The notes beneath the pieces are model-generated. The model made no database searches, was not told where the DNA came from, and saw only the letters and a list, made by a program, of their open reading frames with translations. A stretch of DNA of 64,000 nt. Origin: Solidesulfovibrio sp. Lineage in GTDB: Bacteria; Desulfobacterota; Desulfovibrionia; Desulfovibrionales; Desulfovibrionaceae. Location of the stretch: positions 558,001 to 622,000 of the forward strand of contig NZ_JBCFBA010000001.1 in assembly GCF_038562415.1 (NCBI RefSeq). Reading direction: 5' to 3'. The stretch's first letter is position 1. Each line of letters opens with the position of its first letter. The translations under genes were made by a program, and so were the position numbers. Shown piece after piece: positions 26,234 to 36,446 of this stretch.

Positions 26234-29200
26234 GCCGCGCCTCCGTCCGGGGCGTCGCCGCGAAGCCTGGCGGCGTAGTCGTTGACCACCTTGTCCTCGT
26301 AGGCCACGCGCACGGCTTCCTCCAGGGAGCGCCAGACGAGCAGTTGCTTGCGCAGGTCGTTGACGAACCCCTTGTTGAGGCGCTTCCACATGCCGGCCTC
26401 GCCGGCCAGGCGGGAAAGCTCCACGTCGATTTCCATATAGCCCGGCGTATCCAGGGCCGGAATGAAGTACAGGGTGAGCGCCTGCTTGATGCCGAAATCG
26501 AAGGGCGCCAGCCACACCGTGGCGGACAGGCGCATGCAGGCCTTGAGGTCGCAGAATTCCGGGAATCGCTCCTTGGGGTGCGGCGACGCGCCGGGCAGGT
26601 CCCAGGGGCACTCGAAGGCGTAGGCCACGTCGGCCGTGGCGAAAAGCCCGTGGGAGACGTCCTGATGGGTCCGGTAGTAGTCGAACAGGAAGCCGCCGGC
26701 GCACTCCTGCTCGCGCACGCGCACCAGAAACGGCAGCCGGGTCCGGATGACGCCATCCGCGGGTTCGGGCAGGCTCCAGGACCGGTTGACGTCGGGGATG
26801 GCGATCTGGCCGGCCATGCGCGAGGGGTAGATGACGGACAGCAGCACCACGGCGATGACCAGGCCCATGGCGGCCACGCCGGCCATGGAGGAATAGTTGG
26901 CCGTCATGCCGGCCCACAGGCTCGTACCGGATAAAAGCCCGGCCGCCACCTGGGCCAGCAGGTAGCCGAGCACCACGCTGATGACGGCAAAGGCCAGGGC
27001 TTCGGCGATAAACAGGAAGGAGACGTGGGACGGGGCCAGGCCCACGGCGGTGTAGACGCCGATCTCGCGCTTGCGCTCGAAGACCGCGCCGATCATGGTG
27101 TTAAGCACGATGAGCACGGAAATAATCAAGGGTACGAGGATGTTGGGCACGCCGGCATAGCCCAGGGCGTCACCGGCGTGGTAGACGAACACGCCATCCG
27201 GCTGGCCGGAAAAAACGGCCAGGCCGAAGCGGTCGGCGAGCTTGGCCGCCAGGGTCGAACCGTCGTCCTCGGTCGCCTTGCCCATGACCAGGGCGTCGGC
27301 GGGCGGGGCCACGACGATGGATTTGAGCTGGCCGCCCAAGCCCATGAGCGTCTCGTAGGGCAGCACGACGGTCAGGTCGTCGTCGATGTGCTGGTAGCGG
27401 CTCTGCATGGACTTGACGTCCTCGCCGGACTCCACGGCCTCCTTTTCGGCCTCGGAGGTCACGGCCATGGCCTCGGAGGGGTAGACCACCGGGGTGACGG
27501 ATTCGCCGTCGAGGTCCACCCGGTCGTCCAGGGCGTTCTTGCGCAGGATGCCGGCCACGGCAAAGGGCCGGCCGAACAGCGTGACCGTCCCGCCGGGGCC
27601 GACCCCCAGGCGCTCGGCCATGGGCGCGGGCAGCAGCGCGACGTCGCGTTCGTCCGGGGAAAACCAGCGGCCGGCGGTCAGCAGTCCCTTGAAACGGCCG
27701 ATGGCGGCCTCCTCGGCCGAGAGCCCGAGAAAACTCTGCACGGCCTCGGACCGATCGCCGGCCCGGACGGTGGTGGCCGGGGTCAGGGTCTTTTCCGGCA
27801 ACTCCAGCCAGGACAGGGGCGCGACGACATCCCCGGCCCCGTAGGCGTCGCGCACCACGGCCAGGGCCTCGGGCGGCAGGGAGCGCCAGCCGGCGTTTTT
27901 GAGCAGCACCCCCCGATAGGGAGCCACGTCGGCGAAGCGCGCCGCCCCCTCGTCGCGGGTGGACTTGACGCTGGTGAAGCTCATGATGGTGAAGGTGAGG
28001 ATGACCAGCGTCAGGCAGGTGAGGCCGGTGCGGACCTTGCGGCGGCGCAGGTTGCTCACGCCAATGACGAAGGCGGCGGCAAAGGCGCGCATGCCGCCGA
28101 TCTCCGAGGACTTGGCGTGGGAGGCCCGCTTTTGCAGGGCCGTCATCTCGCGTTCGAAACGCAGGAAGATGATCAGCGCCACCATGACCGACAGCCCCAG
28201 GATGAAAAAGGCCAGGATGACCACCAGCGGGCTGTAGGTCAGTTCGAAGGCCGGATGGACCTGGTAGACCACGGCGATGACCGCGGCCAGGATGGCGAGA
28301 AAGGCGGCGATGCGCTTGTGGATGTCGGCGAAGTTGAAGACCACCCGCTCGACGCAGTAGGCGAAGGGGATGAACAGCGCGATGTAGAAGAGCACGCCCA
28401 GCAGCACGTCGCGCTGGGTCTTTTCCACGTCGTTGTAGACGCGCACGGCCAACGACCAGCTGGCCCGGGCCGCCGCCACCATGGCGTCGAAGCGCCTGGC
28501 CTGCCCATCGGCCAGGGCCTTGGCGTAGAGGGCCCGGCCGCGCTCGCCCAGGTCCCGGATGCGTTCGTTGACGATGCCGTGGTCCTCGAGGTTTTGCACG
28601 CGCGGGCCGACGAGCGCCCACATGTCCCGGGCGCCGAGCAGTTCGGTCACGGGCAGGATGGGCCAGGCGTCGACCTGGTAGCCGGTGCCGGTGGGGTGTT
28701 CGGGGCTGGCGTTGAGGAGAATGAGCTTCCGGGCCAGCACGGTGTCGGACAGGATGCACTTGTACGGCGTGCCGGGTTCGAGGAAAACGGACAGCAGCGT
28801 GGAATCGAGGGTGTCCAGGCGGCTGAACCAGGAGCGCAGGGGCGGGGCCTCGCGCCGGGCGTCGAGGAGCTCGATGCGGGTGAAATAGCGGAAGGTGCGC
28901 GGGTCGAAGGCGGAAAAGAGCGTGCTTTGCCGGCAACCGAACATGATCAGGTCGGTTTCCATGGCGTTGCGGTTCATCTTGACCCGGTAGGCGTCCTTGC
29001 CGGTCTGCTTCTTGTCGATGGCCCAGACCGCCTCGCCGCTGTCGGGGTCGAAGCGGAAGCCCTCGATGACGGCCTTGTCCAGCACGTACTTCTTGTTGGC
29101 CAGGCCGTTTACGCGAAAACCGCCCTTGGCGTCGGTTATGGCGTAAAACCGGGTCTTGCCCTGGTAGACGCAAAGGGTCGTGCCCGGGGCCGGCCGCTCG

Positions 29201-31239
29201 GGAAACAGTTCGCCCTGGCGGATGAAGTTGACCCGGCCGGTCAGGGTCGAAAAGACGTTGCGGGGCCTTTTTTCGCCGACCTCGAAACCGGGCTTGGCCA
29301 TGTCGGCGGCAAGGGCGGCCACGAATCGGGACTGCCTGGCCAGAGCCTCGAAATCCACGGCCTCGGGCCTGTCGCCGGGCGTGCCCCAGCTCTGGCGGGC
29401 GTCGGCCACGGTGGCCAGGGTGAAGCCCAATACGCCGGCGATGTTGCCGATCTCCCCGCCCAGGGCCGGCCGGTCGGGCAACAGCCCCTGCCAGGGCCGG
29501 GTGCGGTCCTCGCGCATGCCGTCGTGGTAGTAGTCGGCGGGCAGCCCCTGCCCCTTGGCCACGGCCGCGGCGGCGGCGGACAGGGAACGATTGAGCCGGC
29601 CGTAGGCCTGGGCGGGGTTGACGTCGGGCTTGACGTCGAAGGCGAACCCCTGGGCGAAGCCGCCCAGGCCGTGGCCGTGGCTGGAAAGAAACAGCGAGGC
29701 CTGGGCCACGATGTCCCGTTCGCCCAGGCGCTTGCGCAGCTCCCGGGCGGATTCGGCGCACCGGCCCTCGACCTCGGCCGAGGCGCTGGCCCGCTCCAGC
29801 CGGTCCCTGGCCGCGGGAACCAGGGCCAGCAAGGCGGCAAGCTCCTCGGGAGGGGCGGCGGCGTAGTCCTCGCGCCACATGAGCCGGCGCAGCAACGCCC
29901 GCCGGGAAGCCAGGGCCTCCACGGCGGCGGCGTCCGTGCCGCCTCCGGCCAGGCGCAGGCGCATGAGCTCCGTGGTGACGGCGTCCACCTCGTCCTTGAG
30001 GGTCTCGGTCAGGGCCTGGCGCACGACCGGCCGCCCCAAGGGCGCAACGACGCCGTCAGGGCCGGCCGGAGCGGCGGCGGCCCGGGCGCCCCCCCGTTCC
30101 AGGGCGTCCAGGCCCTCGATGATTTCGGCGATGGACCGGGCGTCCTCGCGGGCCTCCCGGGCCTGGGCGCGCAGGTCCTTGCCCTTGCCGCGCAGGGCGC
30201 CGTAGAATTCCCGCAGCCCGGCCAGGGACTGGGCCCGGCCGGCAGTGGCCAGAAGCAGGGTCGGCCGGGCCGGCGGCGCGGCCGCAAGCTCCCCGGCCAG
30301 GCGCAGCAAGGCGGCGATGGAGGCGGCCTCGTCCGCGCCGGGAGCGTTGCCCGGGGCGAAGGCCGAGGCGTCGTAGGGCGCTTCGATGACCAGCAGTTCG
30401 CCGGCCAGGGCGGGGTCGGTGCCGGGGAAAAGCAGGTAGATGTCGCTGGCCACGGCCGTTTCCCAGGCCGCCCGGCCGGAAAGGCGGGCCGAAGGGCCGG
30501 CGGGATCGCCGGAAAGGGCCGTGAAATCGCCGAACAGGTCCCTGGCGGCCGCCGCCGGGAGCAGGAACCGGGGAAAGACCACCGGCGTCAGTTCGAACTT
30601 GTCCTTGAACAGGCCGGCGTCGGCGCTCGGACCGTTCCCGGCCGTGTCGACATAGATCAGGGCCTTGGCCCCGAGCTGGGCGGCGGCCTGCCAGTTGCGG
30701 CCCGAGCGCAGGTCCATGAGCACGATGGCGCCGGCGGGATTTTTGCCGTTGAAATCGCCGTACTCCCCGGCCCCGGCCCAGACCACCGGGCCGGCCAGGC
30801 CTTCCGGCGGCAGGGCCGGCGGGGTCATGGCGTTTATGGCCAGCGGGGAAAGCGCCGCCTGTCCCCCGCCGGACACGGCCAGGGAGGCCGGCGCATGGTC
30901 CACGGCCGGGGCGCGGAATTCCAGCCGCCCGATCTCGCCCGCGCCCAAGCCCCGGAAATAGGCTTCCACGGCGTCGGCGGCCAGGGCGCAGCCGGGGCTG
31001 CCCGTCACCCGCGAGGCCAGGCCGGCCAGCCCCTCCACCACGGCCCGCTCCAGCCCGCCGCCCTCCCCGGGCGCGGCCAGCCAGGCGGCGGCCAGGGACT
31101 GGCCCCGGGCGTCGACCGCGGCTTTTTTCGGGCGCTTGGCCAGGGCGGCCGAAGCGGACAGCAGCAGGCCCAGGGCGAGCACGGCGGCCAGGAGGCCCCG
31201 GCCGGGGAAACGGATGACGGGCAAGGGGCAGCGCGGCAT
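26230..31239 (-). CDS. Giant chimera: exported PA/M28-like region fused to an FtsX permease
   Basis: 1669 residues. Signal peptide about 1-34. Residues 90-250 resemble a protease-associated domain, and 270-345 a degenerate M28 aminopeptidase-like fold (VIEAPYDAS, GADEAASIAALL) without a clear full zinc ligand set. A Cys-poor middle with a carboxypeptidase-regulatory-like beta stretch (TDAKGGFRVNGL) follows. Two or three helices lie near 955-1045. An FtsX/MacB permease unit follows: VSNLRRRKVRTGLTCLTLVILTF, a periplasmic domain, then VPLIISVLIVLNTMIGAV and two more helices. The C-terminal 170 residues are soluble and unfamiliar. It is 6 bases from the ABC ATPase gene. A mechanotransmission or envelope-remodelling ABC system is the best inference; peptidase activity is doubtful. 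Confidence 0.72.
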   Translation of the reverse strand: MPRCPLPVIRFPGRGLLAAVLALGLLLSASAALAKRPKKAAVDARGQSLAAAWLAAPGEGGGLERAVVEGLAGLASRVTGSPGCALAADAVEAYFRGLGAGEIGRLEFRAPAVDHAPASLAVSGGGQAALSPLAINAMTPPALPPEGLAGPVVWAGAGEYGDFNGKNPAGAIVLMDLRSGRNWQAAAQLGAKALIYVDTAGNGPSADAGLFKDKFELTPVVFPRFLLPAAAARDLFGDFTALSGDPAGPSARLSGRAAWETAVASDIYLLFPGTDPALAGELLVIEAPYDASAFAPGNAPGADEAASIAALLRLAGELAAAPPARPTLLLATAGRAQSLAGLREFYGALRGKGKDLRAQAREAREDARSIAEIIEGLDALERGGARAAAAPAGPDGVVAPLGRPVVRQALTETLKDEVDAVTTELMRLRLAGGGTDAAAVEALASRRALLRRLMWREDYAAAPPEELAALLALVPAARDRLERASASAEVEGRCAESARELRKRLGERDIVAQASLFLSSHGHGLGGFAQGFAFDVKPDVNPAQAYGRLNRSLSAAAAAVAKGQGLPADYYHDGMREDRTRPWQGLLPDRPALGGEIGNIAGVLGFTLATVADARQSWGTPGDRPEAVDFEALARQSRFVAALAADMAKPGFEVGEKRPRNVFSTLTGRVNFIRQGELFPERPAPGTTLCVYQGKTRFYAITDAKGGFRVNGLANKKYVLDKAVIEGFRFDPDSGEAVWAIDKKQTGKDAYRVKMNRNAMETDLIMFGCRQSTLFSAFDPRTFRYFTRIELLDARREAPPLRSWFSRLDTLDSTLLSVFLEPGTPYKCILSDTVLARKLILLNASPEHPTGTGYQVDAWPILPVTELLGARDMWALVGPRVQNLEDHGIVNERIRDLGERGRALYAKALADGQARRFDAMVAAARASWSLAVRVYNDVEKTQRDVLLGVLFYIALFIPFAYCVERVVFNFADIHKRIAAFLAILAAVIAVVYQVHPAFELTYSPLVVILAFFILGLSVMVALIIFLRFEREMTALQKRASHAKSSEIGGMRAFAAAFVIGVSNLRRRKVRTGLTCLTLVILTFTIMSFTSVKSTRDEGAARFADVAPYRGVLLKNAGWRSLPPEALAVVRDAYGAGDVVAPLSWLELPEKTLTPATTVRAGDRSEAVQSFLGLSAEEAAIGRFKGLLTAGRWFSPDERDVALLPAPMAERLGVGPGGTVTLFGRPFAVAGILRKNALDDRVDLDGESVTPVVYPSEAMAVTSEAEKEAVESGEDVKSMQSRYQHIDDDLTVVLPYETLMGLGGQLKSIVVAPPADALVMGKATEDDGSTLAAKLADRFGLAVFSGQPDGVFVYHAGDALGYAGVPNILVPLIISVLIVLNTMIGAVFERKREIGVYTAVGLAPSHVSFLFIAEALAFAVISVVLGYLLAQVAAGLLSGTSLWAGMTANYSSMAGVAAMGLVIAVVLLSVIYPSRMAGQIAIPDVNRSWSLPEPADGVIRTRLPFLVRVREQECAGGFLFDYYRTHQDVSHGLFATADVAYAFECPWDLPGASPHPKERFPEFCDLKACMRLSATVWLAPFDFGIKQALTLYFIPALDTPGYMEIDVELSRLAGEAGMWKRLNKGFVNDLRKQLLVWRSLEEAVRVAYEDKVVNDYAARLRGDAPDGGAA

Positions 31240-31245
31240 CGGGGT

Positions 31246-31986
<741 letters not shown>

Positions 31987-32043
31987 GTGCCGCCGTCCCC
32001 CTTTGCCGCGCCCCGGCCCCGGGCCTCCCCGGGCCGGCCGCGT

Positions 32044-32802
32044 TTATTCCTGGGCTCGCATGGCCTCGACGGGCCGCATCCGCGCGGCCACGATGGCCGG
32101 ATAAACCACGCCAAGCAGACTGAGCCCCGCGCCCACGGCCATGGAAACCGCCAACACCCGCAACAGCCCGGCCAGGGACAGCGCCGTGGCGGCGACCAGG
32201 CCGTACCGGAGCAGGCCGACGGCCACGGCGCCGGCCAGGCCCAAAAGCGCCCCGGCAAAGGCCCCGGCCAGGCCCTGCATGCCGGCTTCGAGCAGAAACA
32301 GGCGCAGGATGAAGCGGTCCAGCGCCCCCAGGCACTTCATGGTGCCGATTTCGCGAAAGCGTTCGGTGACGGCCATGAGCTGGGCGTTGACGATGCCCAC
32401 CGTGCACACCAGAAGCGACAGGATGACGATCCAGCGTTCCTTGGGGCTGGCCCCGAGCCGGCCGGCCTCCTCGGCCGCCTTGGCCGGGGCCACGGCCGGC
32501 AGGTCGTAGCCGGCCTCGATGAGGGCCAGGCGCAATTCGGGCTTGCCGGTGGCCAGCACGCCGCCGGCCACCTCGGTGCCGGCGAGGATGAAGCTCAAAA
32601 AGGCCACGGCCAGCACCAGGCTCGCCACCGTGACCAGGGAGCGCACAAAGCGCACCCGGATGCTCTTGATGCTGATGGCCAGGGACATGCGAAACGGCAG
32701 CACGACCTGGCGGGCGATACGCGCCTTGCCTTTGTGCCGTGAGGAGGATGCCTCGTATGTGTGCCGCATGCCGGATCCGTTGGCGGACGCGCCGTGTTCC
32801 AT
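32044..32802 (-). CDS. FtsX-family ABC permease
   Basis: About 252 residues if started at the ATG at 32802. Later ATGs at 32769 and near 32688 are possible, and no start has a convincing ribosome site. The FtsX-like part begins [29 protein letters not shown]. It has a short periplasmic loop, then three helices with the family motif [16 protein letters not shown], and ends in [12 protein letters not shown]. At this size the periplasmic domain is almost absent, unlike MacB. With the ATPase and the giant FtsX protein downstream it would form a heteromeric complex. First gene of the six-gene operon. Confidence 0.8.
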   Translation of the reverse strand: MEHGASANGSGMRHTYEASSSRHKGKARIARQVVLPFRMSLAISIKSIRVRFVRSLVTVASLVLAVAFLSFILAGTEVAGGVLATGKPELRLALIEAGYDLPAVAPAKAAEEAGRLGASPKERWIVILSLLVCTVGIVNAQLMAVTERFREIGTMKCLGALDRFILRLFLLEAGMQGLAGAFAGALLGLAGAVAVGLLRYGLVAATALSLAGLLRVLAVSMAVGAGLSLLGVVYPAIVAARMRPVEAMRAQE

Positions 32803-32881
32803 CGCGTTTCGATCAACCCGACCTTTGACAGAAAGCCCGGCCGCTGCCAAGGCGCAACGCGGCGGCGCAACGAAGGCGCGC

Positions 32882-34252
32882 CTATTTTTTGGGCCGGCGC
32901 TTGGGGAGCTCGATGCCGTACTTCTGGATTTTGTAGTTGAGCGCCCGGCGGCTGACGCCCAAAAGCGGCGCGGCGGCCTTCTGGACCCAGCCGGCCTGCT
33001 CCAGGGCGCGCACGATGGCCGCCTTTTCGCTGGCGTCGAGCGACAGCGAATCCTCGCCCTCGCCCGAGCGGTCCGGCCCCTTGCCGGCCAAGGGCAGTTG
33101 CAGGTCGCCCGGGGCGAGCGTCGCCTCGGAGCACAGCACCACCCCGGCCTCCAGGGCGTTTCGCAACTGGCGCACGTTGCCGGGCCAGGGATAGGCCATG
33201 AGGTAGGCCATGGTCTCGGGCGGCACGATCACCGGCGGCATGGCCTGGGCGGCGCAGAACTGGCGGATGAAATGCTCGGCCAGGACCGGGATGTCCTCGC
33301 GGCGTTCGCGCAGCGGCGGGACGTTTATGGTCACGACCTTGAGGCGGTACAGCAGGTCCTCGCGGAACACGCCCTCGGCGACCTGCTCGAAGATGTCGGC
33401 GTTGGTGGCGGCGATGACCCGGCAGTCGACCTGGATCTCGCGCACGTCGCCGATGCGGCGGATCTTGTGGTTTTCCAGGAAGCGCAGGAGGCGCACCTGC
33501 ATTTCCATGGCGATGTTGCCGATCTCGTCGAGGAACAGCGTGCCCAGGTTGGCCTGCTCGATGAGCCCCTTCTTGTCCTTGACGGCGTGGGTGAACGAGC
33601 CCTTGACGTGGCCGAAGAGTTCCGATTCGAGCAGCCCGGCCGGGGTGGAGCCGCAGTCCACGGTCACGATGGGCCCGTTCTTGCGCGGGCTGCGCCGATG
33701 GATGCAGTTGGCCACGAGCTCCTTGCCGGTGCCGGATTCGCCGAGGATGAGCACGTTGACGTCGCGGGCGGCCACCCGCTCGATCATGGCGGCCAGTTCC
33801 CGCATGGCCGGGCTTGCGCCCACGAGCCCGGATTCGGCCATGTCGGCGCCGGCCGACGCGTCCATCCCGGCGGCCTTGGCAAAGACCTCGGCCACGCGGG
33901 CGAGCAGTTCCTGGCCGTCGAAGGGCTTGGTCAGGTAGTCCACGGCCCCGTGCTTGATGGCCTCCACGGCCCCGGGGATGCTGCCGTGGGCGGTCAGGAA
34001 GATGATGGGCAGCCGCAGCCCCCGCCGCTCCATTTCCTCGAGCAGGCGCATGCCGTCCATGCCGGGCATGCGGATGTCGGAGATGACCAGGCGCACGGGC
34101 CGCGTGGCCAAAACGGCCAGGGCCTCGGCCCCGTCGCCGGCCGTGACCACGTCGTAGCCGGCCGAGACCAGTCGCACCTCCAGGACTTCCAGGATATGCG
34201 GGTCGTCGTCGACGGCCAGGATGGTCTTTCGCGTCTGGGCGGCGCTTTTCAT
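32882..34252 (-). CDS. NtrC-family response regulator with altered GAFTGA loop (GlrR/QseF-like)
   Basis: 456 residues. Receiver domain 1-120 with Asp59 in ISDIRMPG. AAA+ domain with Walker A GESGTGKE at 171-178 and Walker B TLFLDE at 238-243. A C-terminal Fis-type helix-turn-helix ends AAPLLGVSRRALNYKIQKYG. The sigma-54 contact loop reads GSFTHA at 218-223 (33584-33601) instead of GAFTGA. Gly-to-His at position five is a strong change that may weaken or abolish sigma-54 activation. It may therefore act as a non-classical regulator or with a modified sigma contact. Gene order kinase-lipoprotein-regulator matches GlrK-QseG-GlrR. Confidence 0.9.
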   Translation of the reverse strand: MKSAAQTRKTILAVDDDPHILEVLEVRLVSAGYDVVTAGDGAEALAVLATRPVRLVISDIRMPGMDGMRLLEEMERRGLRLPIIFLTAHGSIPGAVEAIKHGAVDYLTKPFDGQELLARVAEVFAKAAGMDASAGADMAESGLVGASPAMRELAAMIERVAARDVNVLILGESGTGKELVANCIHRRSPRKNGPIVTVDCGSTPAGLLESELFGHVKGSFTHAVKDKKGLIEQANLGTLFLDEIGNIAMEMQVRLLRFLENHKIRRIGDVREIQVDCRVIAATNADIFEQVAEGVFREDLLYRLKVVTINVPPLRERREDIPVLAEHFIRQFCAAQAMPPVIVPPETMAYLMAYPWPGNVRQLRNALEAGVVLCSEATLAPGDLQLPLAGKGPDRSGEGEDSLSLDASEKAAIVRALEQAGWVQKAAAPLLGVSRRALNYKIQKYGIELPKRRPKK

Positions 34253-34283
34253 GGGCGTTGTGTCGTTTGGCGCGGTGCGGCCG

Positions 34284-34904
34284 TCAGTTGTTGATCAGCC
34301 CTTTTTTCTTTTCCTGGATCTGCTGGTGGATGGTTTCCAGGGCCCGGACCTGCTGCTGGAGGCTTTTTCGCACCTGTTCCTCGCGCTCGGCAAGCTTTTT
34401 GGAGCATTCGCGCTCCAGGGCGGCCTTTTGCTCCTTGAGGCTCCAGGCGGGCTTCAAGGATTTGACCGCCGGCAGGAGAAACCGCGCCTCCTCGCCGCTG
34501 CCGCCCTCGGGCGAGAGCTTGGCCCAGGCGTCGAGCATCTCCAGGGCCGTCGCGAGTTCGGTGTCGTTGCCGGCCAGGGCGAGCTTGGCCGCGGCCATGG
34601 CGAACAGGGCCCTGCGGCGCACGGCCGGGTCGGGGTCGCTGTTGGCGGCGGTGCGCCACAGGCCGATGGCCCGTTTGACCTCGCCGGCGTCGTAGGCGCA
34701 CACGCCCTGGTCGTAGAGGGTGTCGCGCCTGGGGTCGCAGGCCGGCGAGGCCGCGGCCGCCGCGGGAACGGCTGCGGGCGCCGCGGGAACGGCCGCCGCG
34801 GGCACCTCGGACGCGGGCGCCTGATGTTTGGCGCAGCCGCCGGCAACGGGCGCGATGACGCCGCACAGGCCAAGGACCATTACGGTATGCAGGAACGTCT
34901 TCAT
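34284..34904 (-). CDS. QseG-like lipoprotein with C-terminal coiled coil
   Basis: 206 residues. Lipobox VAGGC with Cys24, then an Ala/Pro-rich linker to about 55. A TPR-like helical region includes DQGVCAYDAGEVKRAIGLW. The last 55 residues (from KEQKAALERECSKKL) are a predicted coiled coil ending EKKKGLINN. The start overlaps the kinase stop as ATGA, and the regulator gene follows after 31 bases. In enterobacteria QseG is an outer-membrane lipoprotein lying between glrK and glrR that controls the kinase. Position and build agree, while sequence identity cannot be judged here. Confidence 0.75.
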   Translation of the reverse strand: MKTFLHTVMVLGLCGVIAPVAGGCAKHQAPASEVPAAAVPAAPAAVPAAAAASPACDPRRDTLYDQGVCAYDAGEVKRAIGLWRTAANSDPDPAVRRRALFAMAAAKLALAGNDTELATALEMLDAWAKLSPEGGSGEEARFLLPAVKSLKPAWSLKEQKAALERECSKKLAEREEQVRKSLQQQVRALETIHQQIQEKKKGLINN

Positions 34905-36373
34905 GGGTGTGGGTGGGTAAAGCCTGTCGCCCCGTCCACGGGGAGCGTGAAATAAAAGGTGCAGCCCTTGCCGGGCAGGCTCGACAGCCAGATGTTGCCG
35001 CCATGGGCCTCGACAATGGTCTTGGCGATGGAAAGCCCCAGGCCGATGCCGTCGGTGCTCCGCTTGGTGCGGGCGCCGCGGTAGTACTTGTTGAAGACGT
35101 GGGACTGTTCTTCCTCGGGAATGCCCGGGCCCTCGTCGGTGATGCTCACCAGGAGCTTGCGCCCGCCGTCGGCCATCGCCAGGCCGACGAGCACCGAGCG
35201 CTCGGGCGGCGAGAACTTCACGGCGTTGCCGACCAGGTTGTACAGCGCCTGGCCGAGCAGTTCCCGATCCCCGACCACGGAGACGATGTCGCGCCCCAGG
35301 CGCGGCGTCAAGGTAATCCCCTTGGCTTCGGCCGCGGGGCCGGCCTTTTCCAGGGTGTCGCGCACGAGCTCGTCGGGGTTGATGGTCGTCGGGGCCAGGT
35401 CCACGATCTGGGAGGCCATGCTGGAGACCTTGAGCAGGCTGGTCAGCATGGCGGAAATGCGCTGGAGCTCGTCGCTGGCGATGTCGAGGAAGCGTTTCTG
35501 GCGTTCGTTGATCTCGCCCAGCACCCGCTCGCGCATGAGGTTGACGGACTCGCGGATGGAGGTCAAGGGCGTGCGGATCTCGTGGCTGACCATGTCGATG
35601 AAATCCGCGCGCATGCGCTCCTCTTCCTTGAGGCGCACGGTCATGTCGTTGAAGGCGGCGCCGAGTTCGCCGAGCTCGTCGTTGGACAGCACGCGTATGG
35701 GTTCGAGCCGGCCGTCGCGGGTGTAGGCCCGAATCCCCCGGCGCAGCTCGCGCAGGGGCCGGCGCAGGGAATAGGTCAGGTAGAGGATGCCCAGAAGCCC
35801 CAGGCCGATGGACACGGTCAGGCCGGTGACGCCCCGGCTGACGGCCACCTCGCTGATGCGAAACAGCTCGCGCATGCCCGATTCCAGGACCCGTTCGTTG
35901 TCCTGGCGGGCGCTGACCACGATGCGCATCCACTTGTTGAGCGTCTCCTGGTCGATCCAGGGCTCGCCGGCCAGTTCCTTGCCCTGGGCCAGCTGGGGAA
36001 AGGCGTCCCGGAATTCCGCGTGCAGCTCCTCCCAGACGGAAAAGCTCTCGTAGCGGAACCACAGGATGCTCCAGATGGCGTTCTTGTATTCATTGAGGGC
36101 GGTGAGGAAGTTTTTCTTGTATTCCTCGGAATGCAGGATCTCGAATTTTTTCTGGTTCTCCTCCATGGCCAGCAGGCTGTCCACCAGACGCTGGGAAATG
36201 GAGAGGACCTCGAAGCGGACCTTGACGATGTCGCGGGAGATGTTGACCGATTCCTTGATGTAAATGAGCAAGGTGGACGTGGTGAAATAGGCCACGACCG
36301 TTATGCCGATATAGACAGCCAGCATCTTGAAGAGGATGCCGTACTGCTTGATGGGTCTTCGGTACAGGTACAT
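34901..36373 (-). CDS. Sensor histidine kinase (GlrK/QseE-like layout)
   Basis: 490 residues from the ATG at 36373; an upstream in-frame TTG gives sequence unlike protein. First helix about 14-38, a helical periplasmic sensor to about 180, second helix 182-203, HAMP to about 255. The HisKA box DMVSHEIRTPL contains His264. The ATPase has NLVGNAVKF, DEGPGIP and GIGLGLSIAKTIVEAHGG. Short length, helical sensor and operon partners match GlrK/QseE kinases, which respond to envelope stress. It should phosphorylate the regulator at 32882-34252. Confidence 0.9.
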   Translation of the reverse strand: MYLYRRPIKQYGILFKMLAVYIGITVVAYFTTSTLLIYIKESVNISRDIVKVRFEVLSISQRLVDSLLAMEENQKKFEILHSEEYKKNFLTALNEYKNAIWSILWFRYESFSVWEELHAEFRDAFPQLAQGKELAGEPWIDQETLNKWMRIVVSARQDNERVLESGMRELFRISEVAVSRGVTGLTVSIGLGLLGILYLTYSLRRPLRELRRGIRAYTRDGRLEPIRVLSNDELGELGAAFNDMTVRLKEEERMRADFIDMVSHEIRTPLTSIRESVNLMRERVLGEINERQKRFLDIASDELQRISAMLTSLLKVSSMASQIVDLAPTTINPDELVRDTLEKAGPAAEAKGITLTPRLGRDIVSVVGDRELLGQALYNLVGNAVKFSPPERSVLVGLAMADGGRKLLVSITDEGPGIPEEEQSHVFNKYYRGARTKRSTDGIGLGLSIAKTIVEAHGGNIWLSSLPGKGCTFYFTLPVDGATGFTHPHP

Positions 36374-36446
36374 AATGGTCGGCGGTCGCGGGCGGCCAAG
36401 GAAACGGGTCCTGCCGGAAAGGCCGGCCCCAGCCAAGCCACGATGG

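Noticed and set aside
22667-26278. Very long plus-strand open frame (over 1200 codons)
   Set aside because: It lies opposite two membrane-protein genes and is rich in His, Gln, Gly and Asp without any fold-like pattern. GC-skewed third positions leave the opposite strand open.
36374-36436. Upstream TTG start for the GlrK-like kinase
   Set aside because: The added residues are Arg/Pro/Gly-rich and precede a good N-terminal anchor that begins at the ATG at 36373.
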